The notes beneath the pieces were generated by a model, which ran no database searches, was not told the DNA's origin, and saw only the letters and a program-made list of their open reading frames with translations. A stretch of DNA of 64,000 nt from Choristoneura fumiferana (taxonomy: Eukaryota; Arthropoda; Insecta; Lepidoptera; Tortricidae): the NCBI RefSeq assembly GCF_025370935.1, contig NC_133492.1:16974212-17038211 (forward strand). The letters run 5' to 3'. This document shows, piece after piece, positions 22,466 through 34,780 of the stretch (the first letter of the stretch is position 1; each line of letters opens with the position of its first letter). The position numbers and the translations under genes were made by a program.

Positions 22466-23064
22466 CTGAAATTCGAATTTGTTTGGATTAGAAAGAGAAA
22501 ATGTACTCAAGCTCTATAATTTTCTGCCATATTGTCGACTGATTTTGTAAGTCGAATGTGAATTATATGATTGGTAATGTGATGTAATGATGATAAGTAT
22601 TTAGAGCAGCGGCAAGCATCTTACTATACACTATTCAGAAAGTAGCGACTTGGCCGTTTTTGCATCATTGTCTACTTTTATTTTAACTCAGATGTCCATA
22701 TTAATATCTTTTAATTTCATTCACAAGCACAAGACCGGTCTGAGTGGAGAGCCTTGGGGGAGGCCTATGTCCAGCAGTGGACGTCTTTCGGCTGACATGA
22801 TGATGATGGTGATGAATTTCATTACCAAAACGTGATGCACCTGTCTTTGATCTGACCTTGGATAAATTGTGTCTATTTGCAACTTGGCAGGGTTACTTCA
22901 GTATCTATACAGAGGGGAATGCAGGCACAAGCACAAATCAAAGCTCGCACTCTTTTTACCACTATTTCATCTAAACTGAAGGGAAAATATCCTGAGACCA
23001 TTTTGCCCCTGTGTTGTCAAGTCTATGACCAATGTCGCCCTGGTTTTGCGTGGTCAGTTGCTAC

Positions 23065-23209
23065 CTGGTGGGGGTAACTGGGGTAGGTAGTGCAGTGGCG
23101 GGCGCAAGTCCGGCAGGCGCCAGGGCTCTGGTTCCTCCTCGCGCTCCACTTTGGGCACCAACGTGCCCCACTCCTCTCGGGGCACACTGCGGCATGGCCA
23201 GGGGCAACT
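23065..23209 (-). CDS. fuss: Probable distal internal exon of the fuss gene
   Basis: 145 nt, bounded by TTGTTACAG| on the left in coding sense and CCACCAG|GTAGC on the right. Read in phase 0, the phase at which the last confident fuss exon (47093-47258) ends, it is open throughout and encodes 48 residues including REEWGTLVPKVEREEEPEPW and a Leu/Pro-rich end LHYLPQLPPP. GC content is far above its surroundings. It exits in phase 1. Linking it to fuss means a 24-kb intron and rests on strand, order, phase and similar base composition, not on recognised homology. It could instead belong to an unrelated minus-strand gene. Confidence 0.5.
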
Positions 23210-24084
23210 CTGTAACAAGGAAAATATCAATATTAATTACTAATTTTTTTATAAGAGCGTAATAGGCAGAGGCGTATAATTTCGAATGCAGTGATTTAGA
23301 TTCCAAATTACTTTTCGCAAATTATTTTTTAATCACTAAGAGAAAATACTACGTTAAAAAAATCAATATAGGTAACTGGAATTATTATGTAGCCTTGCCT
23401 CAATTAGACCTATTTTTTACGCTTTTTCCTTGACAAATTCTTTTGATTATTTAATTTTTTAACTTGCCAATTGTTAAGGTGTTCTTTTCACTAAGCATTT
23501 AATTAATTCAAAAGCCTTTTCATATCGTACAAACCGAATCAATAGGTGTATACATAAAAACTACTGATGAGAGATAAGATTTCCCCATAGAGTTTAATAG
23601 TAACCACTCATTTAATACTTTATAATGTGACATTTTCACGATACTGACGCAGTTTTAAACCTAATGTAATTAATTAATTAATTCTATATACCTAAATCGT
23701 CATTAAATTATAGCAGCAGACCTAGCACGGTAGGCTTGTTTTTTTTTATTTAAAATCAAGTCACGACTATCCTCTGTCTCACCTGATAATTACGTGATGA
23801 TGAGAGCGAATATGTAGCTCAGCCCTTATGTATGTGCCTTATTTGCAATTTAATCAATCTTTATCTTTTTCTTTCGTCACTATAACTTTTCTTCTCTTTT
23901 CTTTCTATTCATGTAATAATGGAAGATTATCGCTAAGCTATCCTATAGTTTGAGTGTTTCATGTATTTTCAGTTGAATTAAAAAAAAACTGTGATTTCTT
24001 TAAAGATTAATCAATTAAATCTTGTATATAATTTATTTTTATAACAAATCAAAATAACTAAACAAACCAAAATTTTACAAAACA

Positions 24085-24245
24085 AAATTACAAATAAAAA
24101 ATACCCTGGAGATCGCCCACTTGGGGCATCGTCCCCAGGACGGAGGCCGCATTGCCCCTCTGCACCGCCAAACTTAGGCGCTGGGCAAAGAAGGTACCAG
24201 CCCTATGGTCGCCTGAGACGCCGAAGAGCTTGTCCGACACTTCTT
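24085..24245 (-). mobile_element. LINE ORF2 terminal fragment (QRGNAASVLGT type)
   Basis: Minus-strand frame RAGTFFAQRLSLAVQRGNAA then SVLGTMPQVGDLQG, a recurring C-terminal block of insect transposon proteins. Related fragments are at 46052-46245 and 55396-55500. Confidence 0.6.
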
Positions 24246-24614
24246 TTACAAACTTTTTAAATCTTTAACTAGTTTAATAGTTGAAACTATTCTACTCGTA
24301 GTAAGTGCATTTCCATAATCATTTCCAAACATGATACCTAATCATAAACTTCTATGTTCATGACATAATTACATATTCTAGCGCTGGTTAGGGTCTGCGA
24401 TAGTTTTAAAGTAAATTCAGTTGCATGCACGCTAATCGAGTCACCGTGATTTATTATTGAGTGGACACTTACAATTCACACTGGCACCGTGGCACGTGAC
24501 TGCAGTAATTATGCAGACATACCCGTGAATTTTCAATGAGTTGTGATGTTTTAGGTATTTGAATTTAACACGGAACACTTAGTTTCATAATGTGATAGCT
24601 TAGCTTAGTCTGAA

Positions 24615-24757
24615 GCCCAGTTTAGACTTGCAAGGAAAATCGTGCAAGTTACAGTACATCACGAGGCCATAACACAACCGAGTTTTAAGTGGTGGTGGTG
24701 GTGGAGTGCCGCAACTTGCAACTTGTACGAATTTTCTTGCAAATCTAAACTAGGCTT
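24615..24757. mobile_element. Foldback MITE family F
   Basis: GCCCAGTTTAGACTTGCAAG...GCAAATCTAAACTAGGC, with a (GGT)n-like centre (GGTGGTGGTGGTGGAG). Confidence 0.7.
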
Positions 24758-24866
24758 AAGAATTAGAAAATTGTATTATTAATCAACGACGTTGTTTATG
24801 AATGAAAATAGAATCTTGGGTTATTTCCAGTGACGTTGGTAAGTGGGAGTGTTTTTCTCTCGTCTG

Positions 24867-24995
24867 AGGGACTACTCTGGAATTCGAAAATCGAAGTTCG
24901 TATCGTACCGTCCCTCTCACTTTCGTATTAAATAGTATAAGCGTCAGAGGGACGGAACGACACGAACTTCGATTTTAGAAATTTCATAGTAGCCC
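24867..24995. mobile_element. Foldback MITE family E
   Basis: AGGGACTACTCTGGAATTCG to AATTTCATAGTAGCCC, with central GTCCCTCTCACTTTCG / CGTCAGAGGGACGG. Confidence 0.75.
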
Positions 24996-25202
24996 GCTGT
25001 CCTACTTGTTTATTAAAGAACTTTAATTTCAAGACCCTCATTACTATGTAAGTAAGAGGGGGTACGAGTTATTCCAATTAAACTTGGTAACTTTGGTGTT
25101 ATTTCAGGATTGTTTGATTTGCCTCACATTTGCTATAGCCTCTTCATACTTTACAAACTACTTTACTAAAAAAACTACAAAGTACGAGCTTATAGGAGGT
25201 AC

Positions 25203-25514
25203 TCCATCATCATCATCCCAGCCTATACACGTCCCACTGCAGGGCACAGGCCTCCTCTCAGAATGAGAGGGCTTGGGCAGTAGTTCCCACGCGGGCCCAG
25301 TGCGAATTGTGAACTTCACACACTGGCTTCGCAGGTTTGTGCAGGTTTCCTCACGATGTTTTCCTTCACCGTAAAGCTCGTGGTAAATTTCAAATGTAAT
25401 TCCGCACATGAATTTCGAAAAAACCCAGAGGTGCGAGCCGGGGTTTGAACCCACGATCCTCTACTTGAGAGGCCATAGGTCAAATCAAACCACTCGGCCA
25501 CCACGGCTTCTAGG
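25203..25514 (-). mobile_element. tRNA-derived SINE family 1, full length, 9-bp TSD
   Basis: TSD AGGAGGTAC at 25194-25202 and 25515-25523. On the minus strand the head AGCCGTGGTGGCCGAGTGGT has a tRNA A box and GGGTTCAAACCCC a B box. The body runs through GAAGGAAAACATCGTGAGGA to a GAT-repeat tail. The frames across it are spurious. Confidence 0.85.
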
Positions 25515-25860
25515 AGGAGGTACCTACTTACTTACTCATAATAAATAAAAATACTCATAATAATAAATTTCATTTTATTTTTTATTGATTCGTTTGCTCT
25601 AATCTCGATACATTTTCAATTTATTTAACTTTGAATTGAACACCAGTGAATATCTATTCCGGTAGGGTTAGGCGTTGTTGAAATAATTGTGGTGCCGTGT
25701 CGTGTGTCATCAGATAAGCGTGCTTGTGCTTATGCCGCGGTTATGCCGTGCTTATGCCGCTGCTGTTCCGTGCCGCAATCGGTAACGGTAAACACTGTTA
25801 TCCGGCCATCGTTGGTGTTTAAATCGAGTGCATTTTAAATTGGTTCCAATTTTAAAACTG

Positions 25861-25990
25861 TAGGGCTACAATGAAATTCGAAAATCGAAGTTCGTATCGT
25901 ACCGTCCGCTGACGCTAACATTATTTTATACGAGAGTGAGAGGGACGGTACGATACGTACTTCGATTTTCGAATTACGTTGTATTCCTAC
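25861..25990. mobile_element. Foldback MITE family E
   Basis: TAGGGCTACAATGAAATTCG to TTCGAATTACGTTGTATTCCTA. Same core, GAGAGTGAGAGGGACGGTAC. Confidence 0.7.
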
Positions 25991-26499
25991 TGGTGCCAAT
26001 TACGCAATTGATATAAGCAAGGAGCGGAATTTCTCATAGCAAAAATCAAACGTCAAAGGATATAAAGAGCTTGAGCTGCTTCAAATTAACTTTAAATTTA
26101 GAGCAGTATATCGTTGAAGAATCTTCATTGTAAATAAGTAAGGGATGTTTTTTTATCCATTTGTCAATCGTTTTTCTTTTAGGATTAACACGGGAATGGC
26201 TGAGAAAAACTCAAGCGACATAAATGTCATAATATGTGACGTTGACGCGATTTATTTTATTTTAATATGGAGATGAAAGTCGCTTATCAAATAGGTCTAA
26301 TGGTACAGAATAATTTTAACGGCGATAACAAGCGAAGAGTTGATTCGATAACATCGATAACTGGAACAGTCGATAAAACTTATGTTCAATCCCTTTGATG
26401 TTGGATTTTTGCTATGAGAAATTCCGCTCCTTGGATATAAGTCGGGGCAAATGTAGAAAACGTTACAAGTATAGGTTAATTTGGAGCTTCAATGTGCAG

Positions 26500-26735
26500 G
26501 CTCTTAATCATCATTATCATGGTAGCCTTTTGGTTATTCAATCTTGGATGTAGAGGTTCCCTCTTCTTCCACTCTTTTGGTAATCTTGTGCCCGTCATCC
26601 AGTCTCGACGTCCGTGCTATCTAATGTCATCCATTCAGCGCTGCGGTGGTCTGCCGCGCCTCCGAGTGTCCACCCTGGGTCTTCATTCAAGGACTCGTCT
26701 TGTCCAGCGACACTCGTCCATTTTCGCAATGTTCA
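26500..26735 (-). mobile_element. LINE 3' end
   Basis: The minus strand encodes MDECRWTRRVLE, RRRGRPPQR and WMDDIR-like pieces, then a tail ending in GATAATGATGATTAAG. Degenerate. Confidence 0.6.
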
Positions 26736-26866
26736 CTTTTTTATATTTGTGGGTTAAGTAGAACTTTGGAGAAAGTGAAGCAGTAGTTTGTACCTAAATA
26801 AAAAACTACAGTTTTACGATTAGGTACTTCAAGTAATCCTATGATTACTGCTGCAGAATATTGAAG

Positions 26867-26963
26867 TACAGTCACCAGCACCAATATCTGACACAACAAG
26901 CGTGCGACTCTATTTCTAGGGCCGGAATATTTAGGAATATTTTTGCACGCTCCGCTGTGGCAA
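26867..26963. mobile_element. Partial MITE (TACAGTCACCAGC)
   Basis: Matches 9973-10106 from the left TIR to CGCTCCGCTGTGGCA. It lacks the right TIR and has an internal deletion. Confidence 0.65.
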
Positions 26964-27544
26964 CCTAACCTAACCACAGAGCGCAGTCTACGCACCCCAC
27001 AAAAGTTACCTTACATACTTCATTTGTTAGCACTTATTTTAGTTCCTTGATAACAATGAAAAACTGATAACATGGATATTTCAAACAAAAATCACCTACC
27101 ATCTTTCTCTATCACGCATAATGCTGCGTACCCACTGACGCTTTCATTATAAAGCCATGTATCCATAGATCACGGCCATACAGAATTAATGTCCCGCACA
27201 CGGCGCCAATAAAAACATCGCAAATGCCATCTCCCAAATGAGGTAAGTAAAAAAACGAAATGCCACCACGACATTTAAACGAAGCCGGGGCAGAACAGTG
27301 AACATTTTCAATTGAATCATTATCACCCACTAGTTTTATGATAAATGGACTTTCGGAGTTAATTCAATCATTATTATGTGTGACAAATTAAAGAAAGTTG
27401 TATTTGATGGATTGATCGCTGAATCTACATTAAAATTCGAAAGTTTGGATGTATGTTTGTAACCCTTCGTCAAATTTGGATGGAAGGTAGAGAGATATAA
27501 ATTATAAGCTAGTACGTCTTGTAACACATAAGATACTTTATACC

Positions 27545-27632
27545 CAGTGCCATCCACGAAGACGCGTGATTTTGTCAAAATTAGACATTAATGACATTGT
27601 AATAAGAAGCACAGCACGCGTCATCGTGAACG
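27545..27632. repeat. Dispersed inverted-repeat element, second copy
   Basis: Inverse of 21556-21645. It ends just before the element at 27642. Confidence 0.6.
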
Positions 27633-27641
27633 ACTCTACCT

Positions 27642-28571
27642 ATCGATGGGTCCTATGTATAAGGGCCAAAGTGATTTTTTTCAATTTTGAGTTTTGTACG
27701 TTATAGGTATTTATAAACTATATATATTTAGATAGTGGATTAAAAAACACTGTTATTTAATTATTTTTCGAGTTTTCATTGAAGTAAAACTAGATGCAAT
27801 TTTAACGTAAAATTAGCCCTTTTGATACTTACGTACGTTTGATACTTTTACACGGTAAATCCCGGGGCGCTTTATTTTTAATCTGTGGGCATAACTGCCA
27901 TTTAGGTGAACTAAAAGAATTTCCTTGCTCACCCGCGACCTTACGATAGCTAACCTTATGCAAAATATGCGTGTTCATGCAGTTCCTCCACGCGTCAGTG
28001 TAGTGTGGTGGTGGTGATGATGGGTTTGTGTGATTTGTGTGTGTTTTACAGTGTGGAGGTGGAAGAACTGCATGAACACGCATATTTTGCATAAGCTTAG
28101 CTATCGTAAGGTCGCGGGTGAGCAAGGAAATATTTTCTGATTCAATAAATTGCCATTTAGGTCTTTGTACGTCAAGCGGAACGCCGCTACCCCGATGCTA
28201 CATCGTAATGTGATTGTATTACTTTTTTAAAATTTCTCCAAGTATCTTGGGTAACGTATTTTTTATCAAAGATTTTAAAGTTGAACGCGTATATGAGCCA
28301 AAGTACCGCATAGATCTTTTTACTGTCTTTTTGAACACAAGTTTATTTCCCGGAAATTCACGTATATGGGCGTATGTACAATAACTTTAAATGAAAAAAT
28401 ATTTTATTAAAATTTATTCGTTTTGGTTGAAGGACAGAGTACTATTAGATAGTGTGCCAAATTTTAGAAGTCTCGGATACACCATCTCTGAGTTACAGTT
28501 TTTGACTTTGAAAGCCCGTCCTGTAAAGTAAGGATTTTACACTTAAGCCCTTGTACGTAGGACCCATCGCT
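27642..28571. mobile_element. Nonautonomous inverted-repeat element interrupted by the PLE-end insertion
   Basis: The left end ATCGATGGGTCCTATGTATA and right end GTACGTAGGACCCATCGCTA (reverse complement of the left with two or three changes) bracket 0.93 kb. Removing the PLE insertion and one TSD leaves about 0.67 kb. No coding potential seen. Confidence 0.5.
27908..28150 (+). mobile_element. PLE terminal-repeat-only insertion, inverted plus direct copy, 12-bp TSD
   Basis: Flanked by TGCCATTTAGGT at 27896-27907 and 28151-28162. The left arm (27908-27990) is the reverse complement of the PLE 3' terminus (GGTGAGCAAGG through GTGGAGGAACTGC). The right arm (27991-28150) is that terminus in direct orientation, starting at CGCGTCAGTGTAG, the hammerhead cleavage region, and ending CTGATTCAATAAAT. 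It has no coding sequence. It lies inside an older inverted-repeat element (27642-28571). Confidence 0.75.
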
Positions 28572-28859
28572 ATATATCGCGGAAAATTACATAAGTAGTT
28601 CGTGCATAACAGCGATGACCGAATTCTTCGCAGCAGAGGGCTGGCTATTTTTATCTCTGATGGGATTGTTTAGACCTTAGTATGGAATCACAATCGTTTT
28701 CATCATTTCTTTCTGTCACACGGTATGGGATGAGGATAGAGAGAGATGGTGAATATCGCAAGCACCCGTGTTTGACAAAACGGCCCCAGCTTCTAGTGAA
28801 AAACCATTCCAGTAATTTAATTTCGATTGTCATTAGAACGAAGGCGGCACTTTTTTCGT

Positions 28860-29094
28860 AATTGGGCCAATCAACTTTTTTACCCGCACTAATCTGTCCG
28901 CGACATTTTTCAAAAAATTGCAGATTTTTGTAAGTAAACATGTTTTTTCTGTAATCTAATAGATGGTGTACATGAATACATGCCATCTTACGCAAGTTCA
29001 ACCTATTAAACCGTGATTTTTTGTTGGAAGTACGATTTTTTGGTAACGCAGGAGACGCCCAAAGTGTGGGTAAAATAGTTGATTGGCCCAATTG
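28860..29094. mobile_element. MITE with 23-bp TIRs (AATTGGGCCAATCAACTTTT)
   Basis: AATTGGGCCAATCAACTTTT at the left; AAATAGTTGATTGGCCCAAT and TT at the right. 235 bp. The 146-codon open frame that crosses it on the minus strand (28651-29091) is therefore unlikely to be a gene. Confidence 0.7.
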
Positions 29095-29699
29095 ACATAT
29101 TTTTGACGTTAAATTCTTGTATATGGCAACAATTTCGTTTGGAAAATTCCAGATTAATGTTATCCATAATCTACTTTTTTTTACTGTTCTCTGTGGTATT
29201 CAGAACTTGTTCCTGACATAAATATTTGTTGAAATTCGAAACAGCCCCATCACAAAGAGTATTGTCCAACATTTAATTCTGTCTTGAAACGATAACATCG
29301 CATACTAATGCCCCTTCAATAGTAATTCGATTATTGCTTTTTGTGTACGCGTGAATTATTAAACTCCTTTGATAATGGGTTTTTGTTTTAATAAAACAAA
29401 TTGTGTTTAACAACAGCAATTTTGTTAGTGTTTTTATTTATGAAGGACGATTTCTGGCGGGTGATTACGGTGTTTTTTTAGCATCAGGCTATTTGAATTC
29501 CTAATTCTAATAATAACTTTTAAAATTCTGACAAATGGTAATAGTTGGCGGTTGGATTTGTGTACTTAGTCTGATAATTCTCAGAACTTAATTCATATCT
29601 GAAATCAATCAACTAATTTCAACCTCATTTCATTACTTTCCAAAAATGCCTGAAACATTTCACTTTTTCAGCCATTCAATTTCTGATCCATAGTAACCT

Positions 29700-30085
29700 A
29701 ACCAACAAAAAATTTGGGAAACCCCCGACATTGTCACTTCAAAGTTCAATAACTCAAAAACAGCAGAACCTATTTTGATAAAACATGCCTGTCTAACTAT
29801 AACAGCTAAGTGTGCTTGAGAATTATTAGTAGTTTAAGAGTAAATAACAGCCCAAGGTATAAAATATACGAATATCTACCTAAACTGAACTTGGAAGCTT
29901 CCGTACAACAATGTTCAATATCTCAAAAACGTCTAATCTGATTTTGATGAAACATGTCTAAGAACCATCGCTAAAAAACCTGCTTTCAATTAAAAAAACC
30001 GCATTCAAATCGGTCCACACCTACAGACCTACGGTGCCACGGACAGACCAACACCCCTCTCTTTGCGTCGGGGTTTAATAAAAAC
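29700..30085. repeat. Dispersed repeat (AAATCGGTCCACACCTACAG)
   Basis: Two tandem diverged blocks (TCAATAACTCAAAAACAGCA / TCAATATCTCAAAAACGTCT), then ATTCAAATCGGTCCAC and CACCCCTCTCTTTGCGTCGG. The inverse of part is at about 34440-34550. Confidence 0.5.
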
Positions 30086-30394
30086 TTTAACCAAACCAAA
30101 CAACGAAATAACAATGGTTATACCACTCCTCTAGTCTTTTGTGTAATATTCAAGAGGCAGCGCGCGGTACAAAAAAAAACATCACATGGCAGGTGGCAAC
30201 CTGAGTCCACGTCAATTTGAACGGCCTAGATACATATTGTATGGATTTGAAAATGGAAAAAAACTGCAACTGGATTAGAGTGGTAGCAAGAGAAGTTTAA
30301 TTACGTAATTTTGACGATTATTCGTCAAATCTACCCATGGTGAGATGTCGTAAGATTCGACTGGACTCCTTTTCCTTAATTTTACGTCACGTCA

Positions 30395-30555
30395 AAATAA
30401 TACAATACAATACAAAGACTCTTTATTGTACACCAGAAATAGTAACACAGTTACAGAAAACAGATGCACAGAGAGAAAATTACAAGCAAGGTAAGCAATA
30501 GGCGACCTTATCACTTAAGAGCGATCTCTTCCAGGCAACCTTTTTTACAGAAAGA
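30395..30555 (-). repeat. Retroelement-like 3' end, copy 2
   Basis: Shares CTCTTTATTGTACACCAGAA and AGCGATCTCTTCCAGGCAAC with copy 1. Confidence 0.5.
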
Positions 30556-31414
30556 AGGAAGGACTAGTTTACAACAGGTGGTGCATCAAAAATAGATCAG
30601 AAAATTAAAAAGCAACAGAAATACATCTGCGAATAGATACATAATTATATCGTACATATAATACACGTCTAAAATAAACATAGGCAGTGAGATAGACAGA
30701 AACAAATAAGTATGTACTTTAGTGTAAATGCGTTAATTTGTGCTGGACTGTAAGTTATTTTTAATTAATGTACTCTCAATCTTTCACTTCTCGAAAGTTT
30801 ACCCTTTTTAAGCGGAAAAAATTGCACTTCGCCGGTTATAAAAGAAATATAAAAAATTCTTCCGCAACTTGGTTGTCGGTTGCATATTCCCTATTGTGTG
30901 GTGTCATAGCATAACCGAAGTCAACCGAACCTAACTAACTCACACTATTTAACTCCCGACGCAAAAAGAGGGGTGTTATTTGGTAGCTCACGTTACCAAA
31001 ATATTCATTTACGTAACATTCACTTCACTGTAACATGTAAAGGAATTAACCATTAATACCTCTAGTCTAGATGGTTGGTAATTCGTACCATCGCGTTGAT
31101 TGACCAAATCCGATAGTTGCGCTCATAACAAGCATTAAGTATAAATGTTGGAAATTCCGCCAAAATCTTTCCAGAAAATTCTGCAAACGCATTGCGTTGA
31201 ACGCTAACTCCATCTGCGGGTAAATAAGAGCACATCCTCCGCATATCTCTTGTACGTGCCGCTCGCTGGCGCAGTGATTTATAAGGGCATCAAGTGTGCA
31301 ATTGAAATGGTTCCCCAAACTACCTATCTATTAGGTACGTGACCCGCCTGTAGAGAACAACGGTACGAGGATGTGATTAAATGGTATAAAGGAGTTTTAA
31401 GATGGTTTTAGATT

Positions 31415-31680
31415 GTGATTGGTTTTTTGGAGTCTTTTTGTATTTTTTATTTCAACTCCAAATTTGTTACTTTTACGGGTATCGGGGTTTTATCGGGGCT
31501 GCGCAACCTGAGATATGTATGCACAGTAAAAATTCGTGTCTAGATTCCTGTCCAGCGGTGGTGTAGGGGTTATAGCACGCAGCACGGATTGCTGAGGACC
31601 TGGGTTCGATTCCCAGCGCTGGTCTCTTTTTCTGGTTTATCTGTGCATCCATGTCTCAGTATGTATTTTCGACATGGTTT
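31415..31680 (+). mobile_element. tRNA-derived SINE family 2 with its associated block
   Basis: The block ATTGGTTTTTTGGAGTCTTT (31415-31495) is followed closely by the tRNA-like unit (31557-31625) and the TTTCTGG / CTGTGCATCCATGTCTCAGT tail. The best-preserved tRNA fold of the three copies. Confidence 0.75.
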
Positions 31681-33517
31681 TAGATTGTTGTGGGTGCCAG
31701 GGAGTTCGCTGTGTGAGGAGCTGACATGGTCCTAGTCATTTGACATAAGTAAAATAGGGAAATTTGGTGAGGTTATGGGGCAAAAGTGTAACTACGGAGA
31801 AAACGGAACAGTAGACCCGTTTGTAAATCGAAAACCGAACTATTGATTGACTGTAATTAGGATGGGCAGCTAATGGCTAACATAACTAACTATGTAAACG
31901 TGACAGGCTATTTGGTGCTAGTATCGTAAAGTCAATCGCAAGCAAGACTTTAGCATCAAACGGATCTCATGACACTAACGCCATCTATAGCGATATGTCA
32001 ATATCACATGTCATACTTAAAACCCTCAAACTAAGATACAAAATTATATATACCATATAAAATGTATTAACATTTAGCACCCGCTGAGCTGAGCTGAGGT
32101 ACAGCTTATGCTACATTTACACGCTTGCCAAGCTTCCTCACAAACGCAAGCGTGTAGACGGCCCGTTTGGATAGGCTTGCGTGAGCTTGCCAGTGCTTGC
32201 CGCCGATCCGGGCCGGTGTCCGTTTTTCAAAACAGATCAAAGGAACTTAAGGCGGCAAGCGTACATATTTGGTGACCATTTTTATGAGTGCTTGGACTAA
32301 AAAGAAATTTTATCATTTTTCTTGAAATAAAAATATGTCAAGCTCATCATAAGAGCCGAAGCAACTTCGAAATCCACGTCTGCCATGCTTGCCTGTTAGT
32401 CCGACCAACGAGGCTTTTGCAACCCGAATAATTCTCCCGCCTATGAAACTTGGCACATGATGAAAATAAAGTAATAAGTACAGATTATAGATATACATTA
32501 ATCCAATAACTTTTCTTACGAGAAGTTAGGTATTTTTACCTAAGCATGAAAATCGTTTATTGGGAGGGTGCGAAGTACTAGGCGCTCATGGTGGCCAAAA
32601 GTAGAAATAGTTCTGGCTCTGTCATCTGTCATACTCATATGAATCTGTCAATAACAAAGCAATTTGTATAGACTTTAACTACCTAATTTTAGTAATAGAA
32701 TAGATGTTTGTGTTATGATGCGAGCTTGAATTATTGAACACTGTCCCTGTTTTGTTTTTAATTTCTCTACATCTCGGACATGTCCAGCAACAATTTTCCT
32801 TATGAAACGGTTTGTGGTTGAAAATTTACATTGAGTGACACTCACAAAACCGGTCTTCAAAGTGATACTCATTTTGATCTGAAAACGATATTTAATTTAT
32901 TACTAGCGATATAACAACAATTATATAATTTTACTATTACCTAAATTTTACTTACCTCATTTAATTTTATTGACCAAAAATGAATTCACAACCTTTTGTC
33001 CACCCAAATCACGGTATCACAGTAATTTTGTATTATAAATTAATACGTTATAGCTTTGATTTTTGTCACAATGTCGCGATGAAATTTCAAAACGTCGAGA
33101 GCATCAGAGCCAAAAAAGTTGCGGACGCTAGGTGGCGCTGATGTCGTGCACAGAGCCAATAGCTCTGCGTAAGGTTCCTGAGACTGAAATTCTTTCTGTA
33201 TACGTAACTATGTACTACTTAGAATATGTACAATTTTATTATCCAATTATTTTTCGATTAAAGAGATACCGTAAATTTAACTTTTAACATTTTGCACTAT
33301 AACTTATACTGAAAGCATCTTCTAAGAATGGACGGAGCTATTTTAACATTACGTAATTATGCAAAAATAAAAAAAAATGTACTTATCAAAATTAAAAACT
33401 TTTGGATAACAAAAAAAGCTATGTATTTGAACATATACAAAGCATATTAAAAAATAAGCAATAACAATAACATATTAAGGAATAGCATATTAAGCATATT
33501 AAAAGCATATTAGTTGG

Positions 33518-33978
33518 GTGTGGCAGGAAAGGCATCAGAGTAGAATAAATGCGGTAGAAATGAGAGCGTTAAGAAGTATTTTAGGTGTGAAATTGAGTGA
33601 CAGAATTAGAAATAGTGCGATAAGGGAACGCTGTGGTGTAAATGAAGGTATAGTCACACGGATTGAGAAAGGGATGCTTGGATGGTTTGAGCGTGTTGAG
33701 AGAATGAATGAAAACAGATTGACTAGGCAGTTCTATAAGACGAGCGTGAATGGGAACGTTGGGAGAGGAAGGCCTACTGAACGTACCACAATCAAATCGG
33801 GGACGTTATGAAGAAAGGTCGGGTCAGGAGTACTCTAAACCGACGTGCATGCATGAAAAGATTGATGATTGTAGAGGAAGCGAGAGTTGTATGCCAGAAT
33901 CGTAGCAAGTGGAGGGTGTAGTCTCTGCCTACCCCGTTGGGAAAGAGGCGTGATTTTATGTATGTATGTATGTATTAA
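33518..33978 (+). mobile_element. LINE 3' end (reverse transcriptase C-terminal tail)
   Basis: An open 97-codon frame encodes RINAVEMRALRSILGVKLSD and GMLGWFERVERMNENRLTRQ, the typical C-terminal region of LINE ORF2 proteins. Frame breaks follow at ~33810. It ends CTGCCTACCCCGTTGGGAAA, GAGGCGTGAT and (TATG)n. Tails of the same kind are at 34609-34693 and 44730-44812. Confidence 0.75.
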
Positions 33979-34608
33979 AAAATAAAAATCAGCAGAGCAA
34001 TTTTTCAATTTTTAAGCAAATTTGTATAGGCTTCGAGTTGGTGTTGGTAGATGCTTTGCAGCTTATAGTGACTTATATTTAATCCCTCTTCATTCAGGGA
34101 TCACAAAAATAACATCGCAGTAAAGTTGCGGGCAAGCAAAGATTAATTTCTTTTTCCCTGAACGGGTGTGCCTTGTACAATATCGTTCGTGATAATATAT
34201 TTACTGCGCCAACCAAACGTTAGCAAGTTTGCTTCAAGTTACACCGCCATCTAGCGGGACATTTTGTAGCTACAATTGAGTACTGTGTTGATGTTGATAA
34301 ATATGCTAACTACTACATAACGTTTAAGGCTTTAAATTCTTTATTAACTAACCACTACATATAGTTTCATTACATCCGTCTGTCCTATCACACCGCTTAG
34401 CTAACCGTGTTTTAAGTTTGACCGCTAACCGTGTTTTAAGTTTGACCGCTATGTGTGTCTGTCTGTCTGTGGCACCGTAGCTCTTAAACGGGTGGACCGA
34501 TTTTAATGCGGGTTTTTTTTATTTGAAAGCAGGTTTTCACCAAATGTTTTATCAACCTGTCACTATACCTATTGTACCGTTTTTGTCAAACTTAAAAAAT
34601 TGCTAAAA

Positions 34609-34693
34609 GTGGCTCCGAAGCGGTAACGTTTCGTGTGCTCTGCCTACCCCATTTGGATACAGGCGTGATGTTTGTGTGTGTGTGTGTGTGTGT
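34609..34693 (+). mobile_element. LINE 3' tail with (TG)n
   Basis: TGGCTCCGAAGCGGTAACGT...GGCGTGATGTT(TG)n, matching 44730-44812 and the end of 33518-33978. Confidence 0.6.
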
Positions 34694-34780
34694 TATTAGA
34701 TCATGCATCCAAAGTGGCATAGTCACGTTATGGAGAGTTGTCATCGAGGAAGTAAACTTTTGGGCAGAGAATGCTCATTT

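Noticed and set aside
28651..29091. Longest open frame in the window (146 codons, minus strand)
   Set aside because: It runs across a 235-bp inverted-repeat element (28860-29094), has no domain and no splice or promoter context.
31557..31625. Possible functional tRNA gene
   Set aside because: A and B boxes are present, but a conserved non-tRNA tail follows and the unit recurs at 11.6 and 60.8 kb with mismatches in the acceptor region, so it is a SINE head.
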